In this document: one piece after another, positions 15,659 to 23,774 of the stretch
Position numbering within the stretch: the stretch's first letter is position 1
Layout of the letters: each line of letters starts with the position of its first letter
DNA from: Methanosarcinales archaeon ex4572_44
GTDB taxonomy: Archaea > Halobacteriota > Methanosarcinia > Methanosarcinales > EX4572-44
Direction of reading: 5' to 3'
Length of the DNA: 28,546 nucleotides
NCBI GenBank assembly: GCA_002254825.2
Contig: NJEL02000027.1
Coordinates: 1 to 28,546 of the forward strand
Notes under the pieces: generated by a model
Seen by the model: the letters and a program-made list of their open reading frames with translations, nothing else
Databases searched by the model: none
Told to the model about the DNA's origin: nothing
Program-made: the position numbers and the translations under genes

Positions 15659-16284
15659 GTGGACATCTACCCCTATTCATAGATCTCAGTGATCGAAAAA
15701 TTGTGATATTTGGGGGCGGCAGCGTCGGCGAACGAAAAGCAACCCTCTTTTCAAAGTATGCGAAAGTGGTCGTTGTCAGTAGAGGGTTCACCGAGAAACT
15801 GAAAAAGCTTAGGGATCGCATAAAACTGGTTCAAGTAGAAGAAATCGGAGAAGAAATAGTGCAATCGCATGTCACAGGCGCTTTTCTCGTTATCCCCGCT
15901 ACAAGCAGTTCACGTTTGAACAAAATGATTGCACAGATTGCAGTCTCAAACAGAGCACTTGTCAACCGCGTGGACGAAGTATCAGAGGTCATCGTTCCAT
16001 CGATAATTGACCGCGACAGGATAGCCGTTGCAATATCAACAGGTGCCTCAAGCCCAGCACTGACAAGGTACATGCGTGAAAAACTTGAAGAAGTGATCAC
16101 GCCCGAATTCGCAGAAATGGCACGGCTCCAAGAAGAGCTACGAAAAATCCTAAGAAGAGACGTTAAAAGCCAGATGGAACGAAGAAAAATACTCTGGGAG
16201 ATCTTAAACGATGACACAATCTGGAAAGCACTCAAAGAATCGCGCGAAGAAGCGTGGAGACTGGCAAAAGCACACATAAAATAA
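15655..16284 (+). CDS. Precorrin-2 dehydrogenase / sirohydrochlorin ferrochelatase family
   Basis: A protein of the CysG N-terminal/Met8/SirC family that oxidises precorrin-2 with NAD+ and in some members inserts iron to give siroheme. LPLFIDLSDRKIVIFGGGSVGERKATLF contains the Rossmann GGGSVG (20-25); NRVDEVSEVIVPSIIDRDRIAVAISTGASSPALTRYMREKLE is the conserved active-site/dimerisation block. The length of 209 is normal. The start is TTG 15655, overlapping the ahbB-like stop; no ATG fits and coupling supports it. Sirohydrochlorin also leads to F430 and cobamides, so the enzyme may serve all three. hemB lies 8 kb away. The 3' part is rich in A. Confidence 0.88.
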   Translation: MSGHLPLFIDLSDRKIVIFGGGSVGERKATLFSKYAKVVVVSRGFTEKLKKLRDRIKLVQVEEIGEEIVQSHVTGAFLVIPATSSSRLNKMIAQIAVSNRALVNRVDEVSEVIVPSIIDRDRIAVAISTGASSPALTRYMREKLEEVITPEFAEMARLQEELRKILRRDVKSQMERRKILWEILNDDTIWKALKESREEAWRLAKAHIK

Positions 16285-16298
16285 CAGGGGCTACCTCT

Positions 16299-16307
16299 CT
16301 TTTATAG
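16299..16307 (+). promoter_or_regulatory. Possible TATA box of radA
   Basis: CTTTTATAG about 95 bases before the radA ATG would give a leader near 70 bases. A second candidate, GTTTAAG at 16324-16330, is nearer. The ribosome binding site GGAGAT is 6 bases before the ATG. Confidence 0.35.
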
Positions 16308-16397
16308 CCGCGCTATTGCAAAGGTTTAAGTCGTGGAGGGCATAAAGGTGGGATAGTTCAGAGTGACTGATTGATGTCGTGAATTGGAGATTGTTTT

Positions 16398-17423
16398 ATG
16401 GTTGAGAAGGTGTCATTTGAGGATTTGCCTGGTGTAGGTCCTGCAACTGCTGAGAAGTTGAAGGAGGCTGGGTTCACGACGATTGAGGCGATTGCTGTGG
16501 CATCGCCAGGCGAGCTTGTTACGGCTGCCGATCTTGGTGAGAGCACTGCGTCCAAGATCATTATTGCGGCAAGGGAGGCGGCAGATGTTGGTGGTTTTGA
16601 GACCGGGGATGTGGTTCTTGAACGGCGTAAGAACATACAGAAGCTTACAACGAGTAGCAGCGAGCTTGACCTCCTGCTCGGTGGTGGGGTTGAGACCCAG
16701 TCAATAAGCGAGTTCTATGGAGAGTTTGGCTCTGGGAAGACCCAGATTGCACACCAGCTTGCTGTGAACACGCAGCTTCCTCTGGAATATAACGGGCTTA
16801 ACGGTTCTGTTGTGATTATAGATACTGAGAGCACCTTCAGGCCTGAGAGAATAACACATATGGTTGAAGGTTTGAGAGAACAGTTCGAAGATGCTAACAC
16901 TGATCTTGATGCTGACGTCGATATTAATGATGTTGATACTGATCTTGACGCCGCGCAGTTTTTGAAGCGTATACATGTGGCACGTGCCTACAACTCCAAT
17001 CACCAGATACTACTCGTTGAGGCAGCATCCAAGCTTGCAGAAGATCTGAGAGAGACAGAGTACCCTGTGCGGTTGCTGATAGTTGACTCTCTCACCGCTC
17101 ACTTCAGGGCGGAGTATGTGGGTCGTGGGACGCTTGCGGATCGTCAGCAGAAACTGAACAAACACCTGCACGATCTGATGCGATTTGCAGGACTCAACAA
17201 TGCAGCGGTTGTCGTTACGAATCAGGTCATGTCAAAGCCTGATGCATTCTTTGGAGATCCGACAAAACCGATCGGAGGGCATGTCGTGGGTCACACGGCG
17301 ACGTTCAGAATCTATCTTCGAAAGTCCAAGGGCGAGAAGCGAATCGCACGCCTCGTGGATTCGCCAAACCTGCCCGAAGGCGAGGCAATATTCTCTGTCA
17401 CAACAAGCGGTCTGCGGGATTGA
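16398..17423 (+). CDS. radA: DNA repair and recombination protein RadA
   Basis: Archaeal Rad51/RecA-family recombinase that forms filaments on single-stranded DNA and catalyses strand exchange. The N-terminal helix-hairpin-helix domain is 6-62 (LPGVGPATAEKLKEAG), Walker A GEFGSGKTQ 108-116 and Walker B LLIVD 226-230; the L2 loop region NQVMSKPDAFFGDPTKPIGG follows. Its 341 residues are slightly more than usual because of an acidic insert at about 163-187 (EDANTDLDADVDINDVDTDL) between the PERI helix and IHVARAYNSNHQ; the family has a short link here. The DNA of the insert contains an ACTGATCTTGA motif twice, suggesting slippage. ATG 16398 has GGAGAT 6 bases upstream. RNase P RNA follows. Confidence 0.95.
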   Translation: MVEKVSFEDLPGVGPATAEKLKEAGFTTIEAIAVASPGELVTAADLGESTASKIIIAAREAADVGGFETGDVVLERRKNIQKLTTSSSELDLLLGGGVETQSISEFYGEFGSGKTQIAHQLAVNTQLPLEYNGLNGSVVIIDTESTFRPERITHMVEGLREQFEDANTDLDADVDINDVDTDLDAAQFLKRIHVARAYNSNHQILLVEAASKLAEDLRETEYPVRLLIVDSLTAHFRAEYVGRGTLADRQQKLNKHLHDLMRFAGLNNAAVVVTNQVMSKPDAFFGDPTKPIGGHVVGHTATFRIYLRKSKGEKRIARLVDSPNLPEGEAIFSVTTSGLRD

Positions 17424-17441
17424 CCACTGCCTGAGAGTTGG

Positions 17442-17449
17442 TTTTATAT
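17442..17449 (+). promoter_or_regulatory. TATA box of RNase P RNA
   Basis: TTTTATAT centred about 31 bases before the predicted 5' end of the RNA (17477), the expected distance, and just after the radA stop. Confidence 0.6.
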
Positions 17450-17476
17450 CTGTTTGGATCTGTATATTTTGATGTT

Positions 17477-17829
17477 GTCGTTGAGAGAGGTTGGACGGCT
17501 GTCGGTGACAGTATTGTTGCTGAGGAAAGTCCTCCCACCTTCCGAGAGCACGGGCATCTGCAAGGATGTGTGGCGAGAGCCATGTCAATGGCACAGAAAC
17601 GATACCGATCTGCACCTATGCGATGATGCTGTGAGGCTGAGGTCGTGCAGTCTTCGGATGGAACGCGTGAATACCCGTGGGTGCAAGCCAGATGTGGGCC
17701 AGAGTGTCTTTCTCGGGGGCAATGGGCTCGAGTGTGGCGCTTAGCTGAACGCCGTCAAAAGACACGCCAGAAGCCGAAGGGGGCTTATCGTGTAAAACAG
17801 CAGGAGGCTTACACACCTCACTCGACGGC
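17477..17829 (+). ncRNA. rnpB: RNase P RNA
   Basis: The catalytic RNA that matures tRNA 5' ends. Conserved region I, GAGGAAAGTCC, is at 17522-17532, and region V, AACAGCAGGAGGCTTAC, near the 3' end (17796-17812); these pair as P4. The ends form helix P1: GTCGTTGAGAGAGG (17477-17490) pairs with CCTCACTCGACGGC (17816-17829) with one mismatch and some G-U pairs. An internal GCCATGTCAATGGC stem followed by ACAGAAAC fits the specificity domain. No sensible protein is coded here. The ends come from P1 pairing and may be off by a few bases. Confidence 0.9.
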
Positions 17830-17837
17830 TTTATATC
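17830..17837 (+). promoter_or_regulatory. TATA box of the HD-domain gene
   Basis: TTTATATC begins directly after the P1 3' strand of RNase P RNA and is about 30 bases before ATG 17863, so the mRNA may be leaderless or nearly so; a GGAG 4 bases before the ATG is also present. Confidence 0.45.
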
Positions 17838-17862
17838 TTTAAGTGGTGTTCACTGGAGTAAA

Positions 17863-19671
17863 ATGAAGGTTATTCATGATCCAGTTCATGGAACGATACG
17901 TATCAGCCGATTCGAGGAGGCTTTGATACAAACACCTCAGTTTCAGCGCTTAAGAGGTATCGAGCAGCTTGCAATGTCGCATTTTGTATATCCTGGTGCC
18001 AATCACACGCGTTTTGAGCATAGTCTTGGTACTATGCAGATGGCAGGGCGTATCGCTGACCAACTCGGTTTATCTCGCGATGAGAGAGCACTTGTGAGAG
18101 TAGGGGGGCTACTACACGATATAGGTCATCCCGCGTTTTCACATGCTGTTGAGGCTATTCTACGGCGAAACCCGCTGTACCAGCCAGTGTTGCAGAAAAA
18201 AACCTTCTCAAGTCATGAAGATTTCACACAGTACATAATAGAAGAGATATTGTCTCGGGACGAAGAGGTTCTGCGGAGAGCACCCGATTCTTCCAAGGAT
18301 TATTTCACAATTTTCTCGCATATTGCGGTTGGTGATGCATTCGGTGCACCTTCCTATCTTGCACAGATCATTTCTGGAGATATTGACGCTGATCGTATCG
18401 ATTTTCTGATGCGGGATTCGTATCACACGGGCGTTTCGCTTGGGTTAATCGATGTAAACCAGATTCTTGAAAGCCTCGTGCTCGAAGGCGGACGGGTTCT
18501 TCTCGGAGGCGAGGATGGGTACAGCGAAGAGATGGCTCTCGTCGCGGCAGAGTCGATCCTTACGGCAAGAGCCCATCACTATTCAGCAATCATCCACAAC
18601 CCAACCACGCAGGCGGCAAGAGCAATGCTCCTATATGCACTTGAAGGAAGCCTTGATAAAATAATATCCAAAATGAAAAAAGAAGATAAAACGAATAAAA
18701 ACAGTGTTTCAAAGATTATAATGGATTTTTTCTTGAAGTCAACCGATGCAGACATCTTTTCTTTCATCCGCACCCACGGCGGAAGAACCGAACAGAAACT
18801 TATCACACGACTCAAAGAAGGTAGAATATGCCCTTTAATCATGCGATTCAACTTCTCACGCCTCCACCCACAGACCCGCACCGCTCTTGCAATCATAACA
18901 CAGAACGGGCATGCCAAGAAGAAGTTCGAAGAAACTCTTGCCCGACGCATACAAGACACATGCAACACACCCGCACTCGTCGACCTTGACCTTGCAAGCG
19001 GACTCCCCAAAACAATCAGAGTAAAAACGAACGATGAAGAAGGGTTCTTCTACGACAACTCAGCCCTTGCAAACGGACTCATCAGAGCAATCTCACGACA
19101 GATATCACTCTGCATATTCACACAAAAGAAGAAGAACACACCGCCCGTAGAAGAGATGCTCGAAGAGATCAAGACACTCTCAAGACAACTACTCGGATTC
19201 ATCAGAGAAGAAACACCGATCAAGCTCGAAGCAATCCTACTAATCTTCCAATCCTTAAACAAATTATTTTCACAAGAAATAGACTCCTACATCTTCATCC
19301 CAAAAATCCACAACATCACATGTATATACAAAATAAGCCGCGAGCTCGCAACCACCCCGCAACTAAAACACTTATTCGACTATAACTACAGCCAGGAATA
19401 CGGATTCCCCTACAGCGATGAACTCTACAAAAACATACAAACGCTGGTAGCAATGGAAATGCTCAACGAGGACATCAGAACCTTCGAACGTAAATCCACG
19501 TGGAAACAACGCTACGAATACACCCTCACACCAAGCGGAGCAACCTACGCAGAAGAGATCACAGACCACTACAAAAAAGAGACAGAACTCGTAACAGAAT
19601 ACCTGAAACAACACAAACACGCAATCAAACACGACCTAATAAAAATACCAAAAGAACGATACCAAATATAA
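17863..19671 (+). CDS. HD-superfamily phosphohydrolase (SAMHD1/COG1078-like)
   Basis: A metal-dependent phosphohydrolase whose N-terminal 200 or so residues match the dNTPase-like COG1078 group: DPVHGTIRI (6-14), RLRGIEQL, HTRFEHSLG (metal His53), GGLLHDIGHPAFSH (His85-Asp86) and SGDIDADRIDFLMRDSYHTG with the last metal Asp. The remainder is helical, with a charged Lys-rich stretch about 265-285 and a C-terminal winged-helix-like part ending in YEYTLTPSGATYAEEI. At 602 residues it is longer than most relatives (about 400-500). Substrate unknown; dNTPs are plausible by homology. The first third has mixed composition, while the last 800 bases are strongly A/C-rich. It ends 56 bases before the convergent radical SAM gene. 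Confidence 0.83.
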   Translation: MKVIHDPVHGTIRISRFEEALIQTPQFQRLRGIEQLAMSHFVYPGANHTRFEHSLGTMQMAGRIADQLGLSRDERALVRVGGLLHDIGHPAFSHAVEAILRRNPLYQPVLQKKTFSSHEDFTQYIIEEILSRDEEVLRRAPDSSKDYFTIFSHIAVGDAFGAPSYLAQIISGDIDADRIDFLMRDSYHTGVSLGLIDVNQILESLVLEGGRVLLGGEDGYSEEMALVAAESILTARAHHYSAIIHNPTTQAARAMLLYALEGSLDKIISKMKKEDKTNKNSVSKIIMDFFLKSTDADIFSFIRTHGGRTEQKLITRLKEGRICPLIMRFNFSRLHPQTRTALAIITQNGHAKKKFEETLARRIQDTCNTPALVDLDLASGLPKTIRVKTNDEEGFFYDNSALANGLIRAISRQISLCIFTQKKKNTPPVEEMLEEIKTLSRQLLGFIREETPIKLEAILLIFQSLNKLFSQEIDSYIFIPKIHNITCIYKISRELATTPQLKHLFDYNYSQEYGFPYSDELYKNIQTLVAMEMLNEDIRTFERKSTWKQRYEYTLTPSGATYAEEITDHYKKETELVTEYLKQHKHAIKHDLIKIPKERYQI

Positions 19672-19727
19672 ATGACACAGACATAAAAACATCAAAAACT
19701 TTATGAGAAACAAACAAACAGCGAGGT

Positions 19728-21038
19728 CTACGCAGGTTCACTATAGGCGTATTTTTTGATCAGTTGTGTCACTCCTCTGATGTCATTGCCTTGCATGCGT
19801 GCGATTTTCAGCAACTGATCATACTCTCGGTTGGTTACGATTCTTGGTACTGGTTTTGAGGTTTCGGCGTTCAACATGAGGTCGAAGCATCTTGCCTCGC
19901 TCTCTGTGAGTTTAAGTGATGCGTACTCGCCTGTGTGCAGTTTGAAGCTGGGGTTTTCTTCTTCTGTTGTATTTGCGATCTGTTCTGCAAGGCTTGTTGA
20001 TGGTATTGGTTCGACGATGCTGACAAAGACATCTTCGAGCATTGCATCCTCGATGAACTCGCGTGTGAGGTTGTAGTCTTCTTCTTCCTCGGCTGGGTGT
20101 CCTACTATGAAGGAGCCTGCAACGTGCACGCCGCACGAACGCGCTTCCTCTATCGCACCCATTGCTTTCTCAGCGCTAACTCCTTTATGCATCTGTTTGA
20201 GTACTTTATTGCTTCCTGATTCAATCCCGAGGAAAATCCATCCGATGGTGTAGTTTCTGATTGCTTCAAGTACTTCGTTGTTCAGATAGTCTACGCGCAT
20301 ATCAGGAACTGAGAGATTCTTACTGCCGATTATCTCTGAAATCTCTTTCAGTAGGTCAACGAATGAGTGTGAGAGCCTGTTTTTGTAACCGTAGAGTGAG
20401 CCTGTGCCGCCGCTTATTGCGATCCGTTCAACCCCTGCATCTTTGAACGCCCTCACCTCGTCAAGTATCTCCTCGCTTTCGCGGCTTCGGATCTTTTTGC
20501 CGAAGAATTCTGGTACTTGGCAGAAGTCACAATTGCCGAGACAGCCGCGATGCGTCTCGATGTAAACGTTTGCACCACGAATGCGCTGGTGTGAGATATC
20601 TGGTGGTATCAGTGGGAGTGGATGTGTCAAGCCAAGTGAATGTGGGCGCGGCTCTGTCACAACCAAGTTTTCATCCTCGAAAAATGCAATACCTTGAAGG
20701 TCTTTATCAATATCGTTTTCGGTGAGATCGAGCACTGTCTCCTCGCCTTCACCGATGACAACAGCCGAGATGTTGGAGAGCTCGCCAAATACGATCTCAG
20801 GATATGCACTGACAGGACCTCCGACGATGACTCGTTTTCCAGCAAGTAGGCTGAAAAATTTCTTTATGCTGGCATCTATCAGCTGGAGTGTTGAGTAGAG
20901 GCTGACAAAGACGGTATCAGTCTCAGCATCTGCTTCAAGTCTTTTCGTCAGCATTACGTCATAACCAGCGTTTTCCAGTACACCGCCCACAACCATCGAT
21001 CCGTACGTGTAAATCTCGGGTGAGACTATGGTGATCAT
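19728..21038 (-). CDS. B12-binding-domain radical SAM protein
   Basis: 436 residues. The N-terminal 110 or so resemble a cobalamin-binding Rossmann domain (MVVGGVLENAGYDV, VIVGGPVSAYPEIVFGE, VIGEGEET) without an obvious DxHxxG. The radical SAM core follows, with ETHRGCLGNCDFCQ holding the 4Fe-4S cysteines 166, 170 and 173 (C-x3-C-x2-C), then the GGTGSLYG, FLGIESGS and GSFIVGHPAEEEED blocks. Archaea have several such uncharacterised families; some make methylations of cofactors or of MCR. The start is ATG 21038, since AGGAGGGGG (21045-21053) lies 7 bases upstream; an upstream ATG at 21077 would place that site inside the gene. It follows argS with a 19-base gap, third in the mqnC-argS unit. 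Reaction unknown. Confidence 0.85.
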   Translation of the reverse strand: MITIVSPEIYTYGSMVVGGVLENAGYDVMLTKRLEADAETDTVFVSLYSTLQLIDASIKKFFSLLAGKRVIVGGPVSAYPEIVFGELSNISAVVIGEGEETVLDLTENDIDKDLQGIAFFEDENLVVTEPRPHSLGLTHPLPLIPPDISHQRIRGANVYIETHRGCLGNCDFCQVPEFFGKKIRSRESEEILDEVRAFKDAGVERIAISGGTGSLYGYKNRLSHSFVDLLKEISEIIGSKNLSVPDMRVDYLNNEVLEAIRNYTIGWIFLGIESGSNKVLKQMHKGVSAEKAMGAIEEARSCGVHVAGSFIVGHPAEEEEDYNLTREFIEDAMLEDVFVSIVEPIPSTSLAEQIANTTEEENPSFKLHTGEYASLKLTESEARCFDLMLNAETSKPVPRIVTNREYDQLLKIARMQGNDIRGVTQLIKKYAYSEPA

Positions 21039-21044
21039 ACAATT

Positions 21045-21053
21045 CCCCCTCCT
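21045..21053 (-). promoter_or_regulatory. Strong ribosome binding site deciding the radical SAM start
   Basis: AGGAGGGGG on the minus strand, 6-7 bases before ATG 21038 and just upstream of the argS stop, shows that translation begins at 21038 and not at 21077. Confidence 0.7.
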
Positions 21054-21057
21054 ATTT

Positions 21058-22758
21058 TCACATCTCTTCTGGTGCAACTATTCCGAGGGTTTCCATTGTT
21101 ATTGCAAGCGTTGTTCTGGCACAGTCCACAAGCATGAGCCGCGCTCTTCGCAGGTCTTCTTCTGCGTGGAGTACTGGCGAGTCACGGTAGAACTGGTTGA
21201 AGCTCTCAGCGAGTTCGCGTGCATAAACCGCGAGAATATGTGGCTTCAAGTCATTCCCTGCCTTTTGAAGGATCTTTGGGAGGTATGCCATCTTCTTTAT
21301 CAATTCTCTCTCACTCTTGTTGGTTAGAAGCGCGGGATCTGCCAATTCAAAGTCGTGTTCCTGTTTTTCTGCTTCTGCTTTTCGCAGGATGCTGCAGGCT
21401 CTGGCGTGAGCATACTGGATGAATGGTGCGCCCTGCTTTTCAAAGTCGAGAGCGCTTCTCCAGTCAAAAACCGTTGACTTGTCAGCAGATACTTTGATCA
21501 CATCGTAGCGGACCGCTGCGGTACCGACCATCTCTGCCACTTCCTCTTTGAACTTGGCACTCTCGTCTGGCCTGCGTCTGCCAACTTCTTCGAGTGCGTG
21601 CTTCTTGATCTCGTCGAGCAGTTCATCGGCAGAGATGAAAACACCCCTTCGTGTGCTCATAGAACCTTCAGGAAGCGATACAAACTCGAAAATAACGACG
21701 TCTGGCTGTTTCACACTGATTAGATCGAGTACAAGCCGTAGTTGTGTCGATATGAGCTTGTGATCAGCGCCGAGCACGTTGATCATCCACTCACACTGTT
21801 CTGCCTTCCATTTGTGGTAGGCAAGATCGCGGGTCGTGTAGAGGCTTGTCCCATCCCGCCGCTGCAGAACAAGGCTTTTCTCAATCCCAAGATCCTTCAG
21901 GTCGACCACAAGAGCGCCATCATCCACCTCCACCCTACCTGTTTCCTTAACGCCTTCAACAATATTGAAAACATCGCCTGATGTGACGAAGGATGACTCG
22001 TTCACAAACCTGTCATGATCAATATTTAGTCGCTTGAGCGTCTCGCGTATGCCGTCCATCACAAGTCCCACAACACTATAAAAACGCTTGATCACGGTTT
22101 CATCGCCTTTTTCGACACGCTGCAAGAGCTCGTTAACCTCACTCCATCTCTCTTTGTCGTCTTCAAGCAATTGATTGGCTCTGCGATACAGATCAGCTAT
22201 TGCGTGATCTGATTTCACGGAGTCGTCAAGCTCGAAGTGTTCAAGCGCCCATGCAACGACTGCAATCTGGCGACCCATGTCATTAACATAATACTGTGTC
22301 TCCACATTCCAACCGCTTCTCGCAAGGATTCTTGCAAGCGTGTCCCCGATTATGGAATTTCGGATATGGCCAACGTGCAGAGGGCCGTTTGGGTTGGCAG
22401 AGGTATGTTCAACTATTACCTTTTTACGAGCAGGCATGCGTCCAAAGTCCATCCCTTCGGCTTTGATCTTCTCAACAGTCCTGGAGAAGTACTTCTCGCT
22501 AACGAAGAAGTTTATGTACGGTCCAGCGACCTCAACACGCCCGATAAGATTAGAGTCGTCGAGGTGTATCTTGTTTTGCACGTCTCTTGTAATCGACACA
22601 GGGCTCTTCCCATAGGTTGCTGCGAGCCTAAAGGCTGCCGAAGTTGCAAGATCGGCATGCTCTGATTCTTCAAGAGGGATATTCAAGAGCCTGAAACCAG
22701 AGGTTTCAAAGGCTTTCTCCAGAACAGATTTTACTTCATCTTCAAACTGAATGAACAC
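21058..22758 (-). CDS. argS: Arginyl-tRNA synthetase
   Basis: Class I synthetase charging tRNA-Arg. The N-terminal tRNA-binding domain (1-110) leads to EHTSANPNGPLHVGHIRNSIIGD, in which HVGH (128-131) is the HIGH motif. SMSTRRG near 367-373 takes the place of KMSKS. The DALR anticodon-binding domain begins at FIQYAHARACSILR. Its 566 residues are the usual archaeal length, ending LGIVAPEEM. The start is GTG 22758, which lies within the 3' end of mqnC (28-base overlap). That overlap arises because mqnC lacks its normal C-terminus, so the native upstream spacing was probably lost. MFIQFEDEVKSVL is a plausible native N-terminus. Confidence 0.94.
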   Translation of the reverse strand: MFIQFEDEVKSVLEKAFETSGFRLLNIPLEESEHADLATSAAFRLAATYGKSPVSITRDVQNKIHLDDSNLIGRVEVAGPYINFFVSEKYFSRTVEKIKAEGMDFGRMPARKKVIVEHTSANPNGPLHVGHIRNSIIGDTLARILARSGWNVETQYYVNDMGRQIAVVAWALEHFELDDSVKSDHAIADLYRRANQLLEDDKERWSEVNELLQRVEKGDETVIKRFYSVVGLVMDGIRETLKRLNIDHDRFVNESSFVTSGDVFNIVEGVKETGRVEVDDGALVVDLKDLGIEKSLVLQRRDGTSLYTTRDLAYHKWKAEQCEWMINVLGADHKLISTQLRLVLDLISVKQPDVVIFEFVSLPEGSMSTRRGVFISADELLDEIKKHALEEVGRRRPDESAKFKEEVAEMVGTAAVRYDVIKVSADKSTVFDWRSALDFEKQGAPFIQYAHARACSILRKAEAEKQEHDFELADPALLTNKSERELIKKMAYLPKILQKAGNDLKPHILAVYARELAESFNQFYRDSPVLHAEEDLRRARLMLVDCARTTLAITMETLGIVAPEEM

Positions 22759-23774
22759 GATACAACTCCTGCAGCGCGGACAACGTTCTCCTCCAACATG
22801 GTGCCGCCAAAGTCGTTTGCACCAAACAAGAGTGCAATCTGAGCCACTTTACGCCCCTGTGTCACCCATGAAGCCTGAATATTCGGGATATAATTGTTCA
22901 GGATAAGCCGTGAGATTGCAACGGTACGCAGATACTCAACGCCCCCTGTTGGCTTGAACCTACCCTCAAGTTCTGTGTTCTTCTCCTGGAACGTCCAAGG
23001 TATGAAAGCTGTGAACCCGCCTGTTCTCTCCTGGATATCCCGAATGCGGAAGAGATGACGGATGCGCTCTTTAAGAGTCTCCATGTGCCCGAAGACCATC
23101 GTTGCAGTGGTTGGGATATCGAGGCTGTGCGCCGTCACCATCACTCGCTCCCACGTCTTCCAGCTTATCTTCTCAGGTGAGATTTCCCCCCGCACACGAT
23201 CGTCCAGTATCTCAGCACCACCACCAGGCATCGAGTCAAGACCAGCATCGTGCAACCTCGAAAGTGTCTCCCTGAATAGAGACCTGTTCACCCTTGCAAT
23301 CTGTACAATTTCTGGTGGGGAGAAGGCATGCAATTGGACAGCTGGGAATCGATCCTTGAGCGTTGCAAGCATCTCTTCGTAGAACTCAAATGGAAGATCT
23401 GGATGAAGCCCGCCCTGCAAGAGAATCTGTGTCGCACCAAAACCGACCGCTTCTGCCACTTTTCCAACCAGTTCTTTCGTTGTGAGCACGTAGGCTTCAT
23501 CCGAATCGTAATCCCGATAAAAGGCGCAGAATCTACACTTTGCCAGACAAATATTGGTATAGTTTATGTTTCGGTCCACGACAAAGGTGACGAGATCTCC
23601 AGAGGTATGCCTTCGCAGATTATCAGCACTGACGCCAATCGCGTGAAGATCGATCTCTTCGTAGATTGCAAGCGCATCGTTCGCTGTGAGATCGTCGCCA
23701 GAGAGAATGTGCTCAGCAAGTCCTACAGCCTCATTGTAGCTTTCTATCGGATTTATGAACTCGATAGTACTCAA
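22731..23774 (-). CDS. mqnC: Dehypoxanthine futalosine cyclase (MqnC) family radical SAM enzyme, C-terminus lost
   Basis: Matches the MqnC/CofH radical SAM group. NINYTNICLAKCRFCAFYR carries the cluster cysteines 76, 80 and 83 (C-x3-C-x2-C); ILLQGGLHPDLPFEFYEE, LHAFSPPEI, SMPGGGAEIL, FGHMET, TGGFTAFIPWTFQ, GGVEYLRT and NIQASWVTQG fit MqnC of the futalosine menaquinone pathway better than CofH of F420 synthesis. After FGGTMLEENVVRAAG the family continues about 25 residues (ending like AGFIPAQRDT); here an unrelated VVSCSFSLKMK runs into the argS start. The start is TTG 23774: a TGA stands directly before it and GAGGA is about 11 bases upstream. It leads the mqnC-argS-radical SAM unit. CofH is the alternative; activity may be impaired. 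Confidence 0.78.
   Translation of the reverse strand: MSTIEFINPIESYNEAVGLAEHILSGDDLTANDALAIYEEIDLHAIGVSADNLRRHTSGDLVTFVVDRNINYTNICLAKCRFCAFYRDYDSDEAYVLTTKELVGKVAEAVGFGATQILLQGGLHPDLPFEFYEEMLATLKDRFPAVQLHAFSPPEIVQIARVNRSLFRETLSRLHDAGLDSMPGGGAEILDDRVRGEISPEKISWKTWERVMVTAHSLDIPTTATMVFGHMETLKERIRHLFRIRDIQERTGGFTAFIPWTFQEKNTELEGRFKPTGGVEYLRTVAISRLILNNYIPNIQASWVTQGRKVAQIALLFGANDFGGTMLEENVVRAAGVVSCSFSLKMK

Noticed and set aside
16900..16950. Repeats in radA as a misassembled tandem repeat
   Set aside because: The copies are short and imperfect and the frame continues cleanly into conserved RadA sequence, so a genuine insert is the simpler reading.
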